From Hyaloscypha bicolor E (lineage: Eukaryota; Ascomycota; Leotiomycetes; Helotiales; Hyaloscyphaceae), in NCBI RefSeq assembly GCF_002865645.1, contig NW_020194555.1, positions 1,886,288-1,950,287 of the forward strand: a DNA stretch of 64,000 nucleotides, read 5' to 3'. Made by a program: the position numbers and the translations under genes. The notes beneath the pieces are model-generated. The model was given only the letters and a program-made list of their open reading frames with translations, searched no databases and was not told the DNA's origin. Shown here in pieces: positions 47,478-59,829 of this stretch; position 1 is the stretch's first letter, and the number at the start of each line of letters is the position of its first letter.

Positions 47478-49410
47478 GCCTGCCATACTATACTAGATAA
47501 GCTAATATAAGTCTCAGTAGCTTATATATAGGCCCAAATTCCAATATAGATAATAAATAGTTAGAGATATATTTCTGAAATAAAAACTTAAGGAAATAAA
47601 GAAAAAAAGAATATAAATTATAATTTCTTCTCTATTTCCTATTTCCCTTTTCTCTTTTTTCCTATTTTCTTTTTCCTATTTTCTTTCTTATTTCCTCTCC
47701 TATTTCTTCTTCTATTTCTACTTCTTCTATTTCTTCTACTTTTATACTTTGCTTAATATATTATTTTCTTATATATATACTAGTTTCTTTTAAAAATACT
47801 AGTATATTTAATATTCTAATTTCTATATATAATAGTAATTATAGGTTAAAAGTATTAGCTTCTAAGCTTCTTTTAAATACTATAGATTAAATAGTCTAAG
47901 TTATTTCTTCCTATATAATATATAATATAAAAGGAAATATTTTATATTCTTAGTCTTTTTATATTTATATTTATTATTAGATATTATATTTAGCCTATAT
48001 AAATAGGACTTTAAATATCTATAGCCTAGCTTTAACTAGAAGAAGATATTAGCTAGGAGCCTAAATATTCCAGAAAATAGATTTATCTTTCTAAATACTT
48101 TTTATAGATATATATTATTATATAATTCTAGCTGGGTTTTCGGTTTAGTATAAGATTCTAAAAGTAGTCTATATTTTAGTTTCTTAATTTTATTAATTTT
48201 AATCTCTAGAAAAGTAAAAGAGGTTTTTACTAATTCAGGTTCTAATTAATATAAGAGAAATAAAACCTAGCTTAGCTAGTTTATCTATTTCTTTATTTCC
48301 TATTATATTTATATATCCTGAAACCCAGACTAGTTCTATATTAGCTCTTTTAGCTTTAAGGGCCTTAGTAGCTAATATAGCTCTAATTTATTAGCTTTGG
48401 TCTAGCTTATTAGAAGAAGTTTTTAATCTTAGTAAACCGGCTTAGTTATTTATATAAATATTAAAAAGCTCTCCTCTTTTTATTATACTATTAGTATATT
48501 TAATAATACTTATAATACCTTCTAGTTCTCTATTATAGACTATAGTACTAGTTCTTATATTTTGGCTTTTTCTATATTTAGCTATAACCGGTATATAAGG
48601 AGTTTCATAGCTATAGATTATAAGCCCTAGGCTTATTCCGAGTTCTTTTTTAGTTTAAAATTCATTTATATATATAGATAATATAGAGCTATTATTATAT
48701 AAAGTCTTTAGATAGAAATTATATAATATAATAGTTTCTTTCTTTAGCTAGCTTAATATTATAATTTTATAAAATATTTCTTTATTCTAGAAAATAAAAT
48801 AGAAGTATTTTATAGTTTCTAGATCTTTAGAATCTATTAAATTACTAAAAGAAATATCTCTTTTATAATAGCTTAATTTTAAATTAGAAAGTTAGAATTA
48901 AATTCGGGAATAGTATTAACTATAATATTACTTTTTAAGGAAAGAGAAGCTATAAAGACTACTAGTTTCTTAATTTCCTTAGAACGGAAAGTAATATTAA
49001 GTAAATTATAAATAGAAATAGTAAAGAATAAGCTAGTCTATTCTATATAAGCTAATAGGAAAGTACTTTTTCTAAAGAGGGCTATAAATTTCGAACTAGT
49101 ATTATAAATACTAGAACTATTAGTATTATAGATACTAAGTAATTTATTAGTATTATAAGTATTACTATTATTAGTAAATATACTAGAGCCTTTTCTTTTC
49201 TTATTTTTGGATTTAGTATATAATATTATAATCTAGTTCTTTTCCGAATAAGATTATAATTCTTAAATAGTAATTTTAGCCCAAATAGGCTTTTCGGAAG
49301 TAGTTTTAGCCTTGAGTAGCTAATTTGGCTTGAGTTCTTAACTGAATTTTAATCTATTTAGTAATATTTTCGAGATTTACTATTTGAGAGACTAATAAAA
49401 TACTAGTATA
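47478..49410 (-). mobile_element. LINE copy G: internally deleted derivative
   Basis: On the minus strand, the 3' UTR, minisatellite and RNase H region occupy 47478 to about 48845. The sequence then jumps directly into ORF1 (48846-49410), so the ORF1 C-terminus, endonuclease, RT and start of RNase H (about 3.5 kb) are missing. The ORF1 part matches copy B at about 45918-46470. It is truncated at 49410, where copy D begins. It is heavily decayed with many TAG/TAA. It could not have moved on its own. Confidence 0.8.
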
Positions 49411-51490
49411 TATCTTTTTTCGGTTTTTTTACCTCTCTTACTTTTATATTTATACTTTACCTACCTTTAGAACTCACTTAATATACCTTAGCCCTTTAGC
49501 CCCAGGCTCTAGAACCTACTATAAGTAGAGCTAGAATAGGCTAAATGGCCCCCCCTGACCCCCCGGGCTCTAGCCCTTTTTCCATTAACTTTTAAGAGCT
49601 CGGAGAGTTTCCAGAGGGCCCTAGCAAATAGCTAGACCTATCCACTAGCTCCCCACTAGCTTAGTTCAGCCAGGGAGCTCAATTTATATTCGATTTAGCT
49701 ATAAATCCTATCTCTTTAGACAAACTCGCAGCCCCTTTTCCTTAGCCTAATTCGGCTAGTGCGGCTTAACTAAGCCGCCTCTAGAACAGGCTAAAGCATG
49801 GCCCTAGCTCGAGTAATATTAATAGTAATATTAATAAGAAATACTAAAACCACGGAAACTACTACTAATATTAGAATTAAGCTTTAAATAAAGCTAAATT
49901 ACTAATTTATTAAGCCCGGGACTTAATAATTAAAGCTATTACTATTACTTTATTATATAATTAGTAATCTCGACTACTAGATTTAGTAGAAATCTTTAGA
50001 GAATATACTAAATTCGGCCGTATCTGTTATACTAGTACTTTACTAGCCTTCCAGATAGCGAATCTCGAAAATACTACTAAACGAATCGAAATTCAGTTAA
50101 GAACTTAAGCCAAACTAGTTACTCAAGCTAAAACTACCTCCGAAAAGCCTACTTGGGCTAAAATCGCTACTTAAGAACCACAAATATACTCGGAATTATA
50201 CTCGGAAAAGAACTAGACTTTAGTATTATATACTAAGTCTAAAAATTAGGGAGGAAAAGGCCCTAGTATACTTACTAGTAGTAGTAGTACTCGTGGCACT
50301 AATAAATCACTTAGTACACGTAATACTAGTAGTTCTAGTACTTGTAATACCAGATCTATAGCTCTCTCTAGGAAATGTACCTTTCTACTAGCTTATATAA
50401 AGCAGGCTAGCTCGTTCTCTACTATTTCTACTTGTAATTCGCTTAATACTACTTTCCGCTCTAAAGAAATTAAGGAACTAGTAATCTCTATAATTTCTCT
50501 TTCCTTAAAGAGTAATATTATAGTTAATATTACTTCCGAATTTAACTCTAACTTTCTAGTTCAAAATCAAGCTATTATAAAAGAAGTACTTCCCTTAGTT
50601 ATAAGTATATAAAAAGGAGAACCTTAGTATAAAGTTATTATTTATAATCTACCTATTTATAAGTTTAATATACCTAAAGGAATAGACTTAGTTCTAGAAG
50701 AAATTAAGACCTTTAATAAGGAACTAGAGCCTATTAGCTAGCCCTATTAGGCTACTTTAAAGGAGAAAAGAGACTTAGGCTTCTAGTAAGCCGGTTTAGT
50801 AGTAGTAGTATTTCCTACCGAGATTTAAGCTAATAGAGCTATTAAAAATAGACTTCTTATAGCCGGAATCTTTACTAAAGTAGTAAAATACTATATTATT
50901 TCTAGTATTATATAGTATACTAAGTATATAGGATACAGGTACTTAGATTCTATTTATAAAAAGGAACCTAAGTACTTACTATATAATAAGGGTCACGTGA
51001 CTGAGAACTATTTTTGCTCTATCTGTAAGAAGAAGGGTAAAAAATGCCCCTATATGATTACTAAATACTCTAATTACTTAAGCACTGCCCACTTAGCTAG
51101 TTCTAAGCTATGTGAGGTTTATTTAGTAATTAAAAAAGCTACTACTATTATAATTCCTATTATTACTATTAATAAGTAGCTATATTAAAGTACTATAAGT
51201 TAATATAAATTATAATAACTCTATTACTAAAAACGTCTTATAAATAGCTATAGAACTAGATATTAAAGTCCTAGTAATTCAGGAGCCTTAGGTAATAGCA
51301 GGAAATAATAATCGGAAATAATATTTTATTATATACTCTAGCTATTTCTAAATACTCCCGAATTATAGTACCCTAAGGCCTAGAACCCTATTTTATATAG
51401 CTCGCAAACTGCAAGCTAGTATAGCCTCAAATTCACTAAATAATCCTAATTACTTAATTATAGACTTAAGTCTAGATATACTAAAAATAC
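49411..51490 (+). mobile_element. Tad-like LINE copy D (5' part: leader, ORF1, start of ORF2)
   Basis: The 5' leader begins near 49420 (TTTTTTCGGTTTTTTT). ORF1 runs from the ATG at 49545 to about 51188 in one frame with RIP-type stops. Its C-terminal knuckle is open at 50997-51179 (MTENYFCSICKKKGKKCPYM). ORF2 starts at about 51205 and is cut in the endonuclease domain at about 51490, where copy E begins. Confidence 0.85.
49545..51188 (+). pseudogene. LINE copy D ORF1 (gag-like)
   Basis: Collinear with ORF1 of copy C, with the same start ATGGCCCCCCCTGAC. It is more decayed than C, with additional Gln and Trp codons lost to TAG. The last 60 codons (50997-51179) stay open and keep the Cys-rich knuckle and the INK end. 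No frameshift was noticed. Confidence 0.8.
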
Positions 51491-51642
51491 ACGAATCTTT
51501 AATTACTCACTTTTTCTTCGGATTTTTATCCCCCCGGCTTTTACCCAAGGATCTCATCTACCTTCAGAACTCACTCAGTATACCCTCTCTATTTAGCCTT
51601 AGGCTCTAGCACCTACTACTAGTAGTACTAGATCTAGGTTAA

Positions 51643-53259
51643 ATGGCCTCCCCTGAACCCCCGGGCTCCAGCCCCCCCTATAAAGACCCCCAGGACCTCG
51701 GAGAGCTCCCAGAGAGCCCTAGTAAATAGCTAGAACTACCTACTAGTATGCCACTAGCTTATTTCGCACCAGGTGCCCGTTTCGTATTCGATTTATCTAC
51801 TAATCCGCTCTCCTCAGACAAACTCGCAGCCCCTTTTTCCCAGCCTAATTCGGCTAGTGCGGCTCGACTAAGCCGCATTCAGAACGGGCTAAAGAGAGGC
51901 CCTAGCTCAAGCAATATTAATAAGAAATATCAGAACTATGAAAACTACTACTAATACCAAAATCAAGCTTCTAATAAAGCTAAACTACTAATTTGCCAAG
52001 CCCGGGACTTAATAGTCAAGGCTATTATAATTACCACATTATATAACCAGTAATCCCGTCTACTAGATTTAGTAGAAATCTTCCGAGAATATACTAAATT
52101 TGGGCATATTTAATATACTAGTACTTTACTAGCCTCCCAAGTAATAAACCTCGAAAATACTACTAAATAAATTAAGCTCTAAGCTAAAACTCAAGCAAAA
52201 ACTATACCTGCAAAGTTTACTTGAGCTAATATTACTAACTAAGAACCTATATACCCGGAAAAGGAATAGACTATAGTATTATATACTAAGTCCAAAAATC
52301 AGGAAGGAAATAAAGGCCCTAGTACTCGTAATACTAGTAGAAATAGTACTCGTACTACTAGTAAACCAGGTGCTCGTACTACTAGTAGTTCTAGTACTCG
52401 TAATACTAGCTCAAATAGTATACGTAATACTAAATCCATGGCCCTCTCTAGGAAATATACCTTCCTACTAGCTTATATAAAGCAGGCTAGTTCTTTTTTA
52501 GCTATTTCTATTCGTAATTTGCTTAATATTATTTTCTATTTAAAGAGAATTAAGGAATTAGTAATCTCTATAGTCTCTCTTTCCTCAAAAGGTAATATTA
52601 TAGTAAATACTACTCCTAAGTTTAACTCTGATTTTTTGGTTCAAAACAAAGCGATTATAAAGGGGGTACTTCCCTTAGTTAAAAAGATATAAAAAGAGGA
52701 ACCTTAGTATAAAGTTATTATTTATAATATACCTATTTGTGAGTTTAATATACCTAAAGAAATGAACTTAGTCCTAGAAGAAATCAAGACCTTTAATAAG
52801 GAACTAGAGCCTATTAGCTAACCTTACTAGGCTACTTCTAAGGAAAAAAGGAACTCAGGCCTATAAAGAGCCGGCTTAGTAGTAGTGGCATTCCTAACCG
52901 AGAACCAAGCTAATAGAGCTATTAAAAATAGACTTCTTATAGCCGGGATTTCTGCTAAAGTAGTAAAATACCATACTACTTCTAGTACTATATAGTATTC
53001 AAAATATATAGGATATAGGCACTTAGATTCTATTTATAAAAAAGACCCTAAGTATTTATTATATAAAGAGAGTTATATAACTAAGAACTATTTTTGCCCT
53101 ATTTATAAAAAGAAAGGCAAAAAATACCTCTACTTAATTACTAAATACTCTAATTACTTAAGTACTACTCACTTAGCTAGTTCTAAGCTATATGAGGTCT
53201 ACTTAGTAATAAAACAAACTACTATCCCTACTATTACTATTAATAAGTAGTTATATTAA
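51643..53259 (+). pseudogene. LINE copy E ORF1 (gag-like)
   Basis: It starts ATGGCCTCCCCTGAAC (MASPEPPGSS) and is one frame. Open pieces: 51748-51954 (MPLAYFAPGARFVFDLSTN and on) and 52438-52692 (MALSRKYTFLLAYIKQASSF, then VNTTPKFNSDFLVQNKAIIK). Stops are mostly TAG from CAG. The zinc knuckle near 53050-53130 has lost several Cys codons to Tyr, although the ORF2 of this copy is well preserved. Compared with copies C and D, its N-terminal third differs in sequence, so E may belong to a separate sublineage. Confidence 0.83.
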
Positions 53260-53275
53260 AGTACTACAAATTAAT

Positions 53276-56200
53276 ATAAATTATAGTAGTTCTATTACTA
53301 AGAATATCTTATAAATAGCTATAGAACTAGATATTAAAGTTCTAGTAATCCAGGAACTCTGGGTAATAGCAGGAAATAGTAATTGGGAATATTATTTTAT
53401 TATATACCCTAGCTATTTCCAAATACTCCCGAATTATGATATCTTAAGGCCTAGAACCCTATTTTATATAGCTCGTGAATTACAAGCTAGTCTAGCCCAA
53501 AACTCACTAAGTAATCCCGATTACTTAATTATAGACTTAAGTCTAGGTATACTAAAAATGCAGCTAATTAATCTCTATAATATAGTTTATTTAGAAGACC
53601 CTAATAATTTATTAATTATACTAAGAGAGGACATTTTACCTAATACTCTCTATAATAGTACTCTATTATTAGGCGATTTTAATATATATTATCCTTAGTA
53701 AGATCTCCTTAAACCTCAAAGCACTTATACTATTTATTTAATTAGCTTAATAGAGAACTACTCTTTAAAGCTATTAAATAAAATAGGGGAAGATACCTTC
53801 TATAGACTATATATATCTATTTCTTCTATATTAGACTTAAGTTTTATTACTAGTGGAATTATAACTAAGATTAAAGACTAGCAAGTGCTCCCAGACTTAG
53901 GTTCTAATTACTTTGGGGTCCTATTTACTATTAGTAAATCGTCTTATATTTCTAGTTCTAATCCAGTTAGATTTAATACTAAGAAAGCGGACTGGGCTAA
54001 ATTTACAAGCTACCTTATTAATAGCCTTAAAAATATGCCCTTTCTACTTAGTAGTATACCTGGAAATCAAGAACTAGATTTATTAGCAGAAGATTTTATA
54101 AATAGAATAGTAAAAGCAGCTAGTAATAGTATTCCAAAATCTACTACTAGTCCGTATTCTAAATCCTAGTAGAATAAAGACTTAAAAACCTTACGTAAAT
54201 TAATGCTATATTATAGCCATAAGTTTAAAGCTTTAGAATATACTTTCTATAAATAAGAACTCCAAAATACTAGAAATACCTATTTTAATTCTATTAAAAG
54301 TACTAAACAAGTATACTAGAATAAGTTCTTAGAGAATAAAGACTCTTAGTCGATTTTTAAAGCTATGAAATATACTAAAGATACTATATATTAACCTATT
54401 TCTAGTATCTTAGATAGTAATAGTTTAAATAAGCTAAAATCGACTTTCTAAGAGAAGTATAATATCTTTAGAACTGAGCTTTTCCTATTACCTCCAAATA
54501 CTAAGCCTATTAGTCTAATAAACTATAGGCCTAGTTTAAAGTAGGACTGGCCTATTTTATCTAAAATAGAGCTAGAACAAGCATGCATTTCTAAGATAAA
54601 GGGGAAAACCCCAGGACCAGACTTAGTTACTCAAGAGATTATAGTCCACGCTTATAGAGCTGCTCCAGATATTTTTTATAGGCTATATTCCTTATTTATT
54701 AATAAGGGGTACTACCCTAAAGTCTAGAAACAAGCTACTGGCTTTATTCTAAAGAAATCAGGAAAACCAAACTATTTCCTACCTAAAGCATATCGAGTTA
54801 TTTCCTTACTTAATTACTTAGGGAAGGTTTCTGAGAGAATATTAGCTAAGAGACTTAGTTATTTAGCCGAGACTAGTAACCTATTACACCCTTCCCAAAT
54901 AGGAGGTAGGCTACATAAGTTAGCTATTAATACTGCTTTATTACTATAGAATGAAGTAGAGACTAATAAGTCCTATAAGCTGAAAACTACTACTCTCTTC
55001 CTAGATATTAAAGGTGCCTTTGATCACGTGTCCAAGAATAGGCTATTACAGATCATGATTAGTTTATTACTACCCACTAGCCTTATTCTCTGGGTATTGT
55101 CGTTCCTAGATAACCGAGTATTAAGACTAGCTTTTAATAATAGCATAGAAGCATTTAAGTCTATACTTACTGGTATTCCACAAGGGAGTCCTATATTACC
55201 TATACTATTCCTGATCTATATCCGAGATCTATTTAAATCAGCAAACGTCAGTTTTAAGTCCTATTTAGACGATATAACTCTTACTACTGCTTCTAATAGC
55301 CTTAAAAAGAATATTAAGACTTTAGAGCGGGAAGTAAAGGATATAGTTAATCTAGGGAATAAAAATGCTATTAGCTTTGATATAGATAAGACTAAGCTCA
55401 TTTACTTTGATAATTCCAAGAATAAACCTAGCTTAAAACTACCTAATAGGGAACTAGTTTCCCCTAGTAAAGTAGTTAAGTGGATAGGAATGTATTTTGA
55501 CGAGAATCTCAGATTTAAGGAACATATAGCTTATAGGACTTCTAAAGCAAAACAAGCCTTTTATAGGGTTTAGAGACTTACGAATATATCACGTGGTTTA
55601 TCCCCATTTGCAATTAGACAGCTATATTTAGCCTGTATTACTAGTATAATAGACTATGGTTCCTTACTATAGTAAAAGACCGAAAATAAAGCTCAAATTC
55701 GGCTTTTATAAGCTATTCAGAACCTAGCTTTAAGGAAAACTTTAGGAGTATTTAAAACGGCTCCTATTATTCCTATAGAGGTCGAATCAGCTTTACTTCC
55801 ACCTATTATAAGGCTAAACCATAGTCATCGCCGATATGCCCTTCATATCCTTAAATTAAGTCTAAATCATCCTATTAGACTAGAGTTTGAGAAGTCCTTC
55901 CAAAGATCTAAGTAATTAGAATTAGTAGACTCTAATATAGACTCTATTTATAGTCTAAATACAGATCTAGTTCGAGATCATATGGCTAAAATGTCCCAAA
56001 TTGAAATTATAGTCGATTCTATTAAGGAACTTATAGTCCCTAAGAACTTAGAGACTATAAGACACTTTTACTTTGCTTCCTGGAACAGAGAAGTACCGTA
56101 TAAAATCACTATATCAAGATAGCCTAAGGAAGAGACTGCTATATTACATAATCTCTATTTAAAGACTTTATATAATAATAGCTCTATATTATCTATATAT

Positions 56201-57250
56201 ATAAATGGATCTCAAACTCAAAAAGGAATCGGAATAGGCCTAGGACTCGTAGTCTATAGTCACGAAACTCCCTATATACCGGTCGTAGCTAAATATAGAG
56301 AAAGCCAGAATATAGGTACTAGTGCTATAGTCTATAATAGAGAACTAGAAGGCATTACTAGAGCTATTGAATACGCTAGTAGTAAAGCAAAGAGAGGGGA
56401 GCTTTATAATATCTATATAGATAACCAAGCTGGTTTACTAAGATTAAAAACTCCTTCTAATAAGCCGGGACAAAGTCAATAGATTAGAGCTATACTAGCC
56501 ACTAAAGCCCTTATAGCTAAAGGAGCTAGTATAGAACTAATCTGGGTCCCAGGCCACATAGATATAATTGGGAACGAAGAAGCAGATATACTAGCTAAAA
56601 TAGGCACTACTTCCCCTATATCAGGTGACCCCGAATTAGTAAAAACCTCCTTTACTTTCCTAGGGGTCCAAATTAATAAAGTTAAGAAACAAGAGTATAG
56701 ACTACTTTTAGAATCTTATACTAAACCGAAAACCTAGCTAGAATCATATAGTAATATATATCCGTAGAAAGTATCCAGAAAAATAAACCTACCTTTAGGA
56801 ACACTTAGGCCTATAGCTAGTGCCTTCTTCTAGCTAAAGCTAGGCCACGGATATTTAAAGTCCTATTTATATAGGCTAAAAATAGTATCTAATAACAAAT
56901 GCAAATGTGGCAAGACTGAGAATGCAAAGCACCTCCTTTTATATTATATGCTATATAGGGAGGAACGAATTAGACTATTTAGTCTATTTAAAGGGAGCTT
57001 GGAAGCTAGTGCTTTTAACCTACGGTTACTATTATATACGGAAATTGGGATATTAAATATACTAGTATTCTTAAAAGAAACTAGTATATATATAAGAAAA
57101 TGGCATATTGAGCGAAGCGTGGAAGTAGAAGAAGTGGAAATAGGGAGAAATAGGGGAGGAAATAGGGGAGGAAATAGGGGAGGAAATAGGGGAGGAAATA
57201 GGGGAGGAAATAGGAGAAGGGGAATAGGGAAAAAGGGAAAAGGGAAATAG
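53276..57250 (+). pseudogene. LINE copy E ORF2 (endonuclease, RT, RNase H), best preserved
   Basis: One frame from the position matching the ORF2 start of copy C. The endonuclease has IKVLVIQE and LLLGDFNIYYP. A long open piece is at 53885-54169. The RT keeps TPGPDLVTQEI (about 54610), FLDIKGAFDHVSKNRLL, GIPQGSPILPILFLIYIRDL and the catalytic YLDD at 55262-55273. The open piece 55028-55573 ends at a TAG that replaces a Trp. RNase H lies at about 56190-56480 and IWVPGHIDIIGNEEADILA at about 56540. The knuckle CKCGKTENAKHLLLYC is complete at about 56899-56946. The tail 56948-57250 is open and ends in repeat-encoded NRGG units, unlike the acidic tail of copy C. Confidence 0.9.
57142..57225 (+). 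repeat. 12-bp minisatellite at the ORF2 end of copy E
   Basis: About six units of AGGAAATAGGGG, read in the ORF2 frame as repeated NRGG. One 11-bp unit (AGAAATAGGGG) at the start shifts the register relative to copy F, where the same DNA unit reads EEIG. Confidence 0.85.
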
Positions 57251-58311
57251 GGAATAGGAGAGGATTTGCGATTTATACTCATTTTCTTTATTTCCTTAAG
57301 TTTTTATTCTAGGGGTACGTCCCCAACTATTTATTATACCTATATTTAGATTTTGGGGCCTGTATATTAGCTACTAAGACACCCGCTACTAGCTATGCCG
57401 TGCTATATACGTTCTAAACTAATAAAGCACGTTAAAAGGAAAAAAAAAAACAAAAAAAAAAAAAAAGTATTTAGGTCTATATTTACTAGCATTTTATAAG
57501 GGACACCTATATTCCCCTATATTATTTCTTATCTATTTCGAGACTTATTTAAGTTAGTAAATATCTAATTCAGATCCTATTTAGATAACATATTCCTTAG
57601 TTACTACTTCTAAAAGTCTAAAGAAAAATATTAAGATTTTAACGCGCAGTAAAGGATATAGTCCGATTTAGGAAAAGAATACTATTAGCTTTAATATAAA
57701 TAAAAGAGCTATTTATTTTAATAATTCTAAAAATAAGCCTAGTCTAAAACTATCCTAATAGGGAACTAGTTTCTTCTTAGTAAAGTAATCTTAAATAGCT
57801 AGGGTCCTAATTTTAATGAAAAATCTCAAGATTAAGAATATATAGGCCTATAGGGCTTCTAAAGACAAAAACAAGCCTTTTTATAGGGTATAGAGACTTA
57901 CGAAATTTAATTATTATGGTTATTTCCTTTTATAATTAGACCTAGCTAATACTAGCCTGTATTACTCAAGGTGATAATAGCATTATGGTTCTATACTATA
58001 GTAGAAACTGAAAAAAAAACTCAAATTTGGCCTTTATAGATAATTCCAAAACCTAGCCCCTAAGAAACCCTCAGGAGTATTTAAAACTGCTCCTATTATT
58101 CCTATAGAGGATCGAATTGCTTTAGTTCCACCTATTATAAGGCTAAACCCATAGTTTATATAATATGCCTTCCGTATCCTTAAACTAAGTCTAAAAACAC
58201 CTTATTAGACTAGAGTTCGAGAAGTTCTTCCAAAGATCTAGAGATTTAGAAGTAATAGAATCTAATATAGACTCTATTTATAGTCTAAATACTAATCTAA
58301 AGCGAGATTAC

Positions 58312-58545
58312 TTGGCTAAAAAGTCTCAAATAAAAACTATAGTGAATTCTATTAGTAATCTAGTAGACCCTAGAGATCTAGAGACTATAAGACACTTCTA
58401 TTTTGCTCCCTGGAATAGAGAAGTGCCTTATAAAATTACTATATTAAAAGAGCTAAAGGAAAAGACTACTATATTACATAATTTCTACCTAAAGACTTTA
58501 TATAATAGTAGCTTTATACTATCTATATATATAGATAGATCTTAA
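58312..58545 (+). pseudogene. RNase H N-terminal part of LINE copy F
   Basis: This 77-codon open piece reads ETIRHFYFAPWNREVPYKIT and ends at ILSIYIDRS, where TAA replaces a Gln. It is almost identical to the opposite-strand piece in copy B (36662-36429), which shows B and F to be close relatives. Further down, WVPGHIDIIGNKEIDELAKL is still legible near 58880. Confidence 0.8.
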
Positions 58546-59488
58546 ACTAAAAAAGGAATCGGAATAGGCCTAGGGCTCGTAGTTTATAGTTACGAAACTT
58601 CTTATATTCCGGTTATAGCTAAATATAGAAAAAGCCAGAATATAGGAGCTAGTACTATAGTCTATAACGGAGAACTAGAAGGCGTTACTAGGGCTATTAA
58701 ATACGCTAGTAGTAAAGTAAAGAAAGGGAAGTATTTTAATATTTATATAAATAACTAAGCTAGTTTACTAAGACTAAAAACTTTTTCTAATAAGCCTGGA
58801 TAAAGTTAATAGATTAGAGCTATACTAGCTACTAAGGCCCTTAAAGCTAAAGGAGCTAATATAGAGCTAATCTGGGTTCCAGGGCATATAGATATAATAG
58901 GGAATAAAGAAATAGACGAACTAGCTAAGCTAGGTATTATTTCTCTTATATTAGAACCTGAATTAGTGAAAACCTCCTTTGCTTTCCTAGGGATTGAAAT
59001 TAATAAAGTTAAGAAACTAGAATATAGACTACTTTTAGAATCTTATACTAAACCGAAAACCTAGCTAGAATTATATAATAATATATATCCGTGAAAAGTA
59101 TCCAGAAAGATAAACCTACTTTCTGAAATATTTAGGCCCCTAGCTAGTGCCTTCTTCTAGCTAAAGCTAGGCCACGGATATTTAAAGTCCTATTTATATA
59201 GGCTAAATATAATGTCTAATAATAAATACAAATGCGGAAAGACTAAGAATACAAAGCATTTCCTTTTATACTATATGCTATATAGGAAGAAATGACTTAG
59301 ACTATTTAGTCTATTTAAAGGAAGCCTGGAAGCTAGTGCTTTTAACTTATGACTACTATTATATACGGAAATTGGGATATTAAAGATACTAGTATTCTTA
59401 AAAAAAACTAGTATATATATAAGGAAATAGTATATTAAGCGAAGCGTGGAAGTGGAAGAGGTAAAAGAAGTGGAAATAATAGAGGAAA

Positions 59489-59592
59489 TAGGGGAGGAAA
59501 TAGGGAAGGAAATAGGGGAGGAAATAGGGGAGGAAATAGGGAAGGAAATAGGGGAGGAAATAGGGGAGGAAATAGGAGAGGAAATAGGAAAA
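59489..59592 (+). repeat. 12-bp minisatellite at the ORF2 end of copy F
   Basis: About nine units of GAGGAAATAGGG with G/A variants (GAAGGAAATAGGG), encoding repeated EEIG/KEIG in the ORF2 frame. Confidence 0.85.
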
Positions 59593-59829
59593 GGGGAATA
59601 GGGAAAAAGAGAAAAGGGGAATAGGGAATAGGGAAGGATTTGTAATTTATACTCATCTTTATTATTTCCTTAAGTTTTTGTTTTAGGGATATGTCCCTAA
59701 CTATTTATTATACCTATATTGGAATTTGGGCCTATATATTAGCTATTGAGATACACGCTAGTTTAGCTAGCCGTGCTATATAGTTCTAAACTAATAAAGC
59801 ACGTTAAAAGGAAAGAAAAAAAAAAAAAT

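Larger units (their letters stand above)
51491..57466 (+). mobile_element. Tad-like LINE copy E, full length and least decayed
   Basis: About 5.98 kb: 5' leader, ORF1 (51643-53259), ORF2 (53276-57250), a 12-bp minisatellite in the ORF2 end, the conserved 3' UTR and an interrupted A-rich tail ending at 57466. It keeps the longest open pieces of all copies (181 codons in the RT), CpA words that are gone elsewhere, and intact RT aspartates, so it is probably the youngest. It lies between copies D and F, which do not join into one element across it. Confidence 0.92.
57467..59829 (+). mobile_element. Tad-like LINE copy F (RT to 3' end), with an indel-dense first part
   Basis: It begins in the RT at GTATTTAGGTCTATATTTACT and continues through RNase H (open at 58312-58545), the knuckle region, a 12-bp minisatellite (59489-59590), the 3' UTR and a tail ending about 59829. 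From 57480 to about 58160 it differs from every other copy by many small insertions and deletions. After that it aligns with substitutions only. It is not the continuation of copy D, because about 1.6 kb between endonuclease and RT is absent. Confidence 0.85.

Noticed and set aside
56944..57282. 112-codon minus-strand open frame rich in Pro/Phe/Leu
   Set aside because: It is the antisense of the 12-bp minisatellite and ORF2 end of LINE copy E. A similar frame at 59435-59656 is the antisense of copy F.
37769..59829. Copies D and F as one element interrupted by copy E
   Set aside because: About 1.6 kb between endonuclease and RT is missing and no target-site duplication flanks E.
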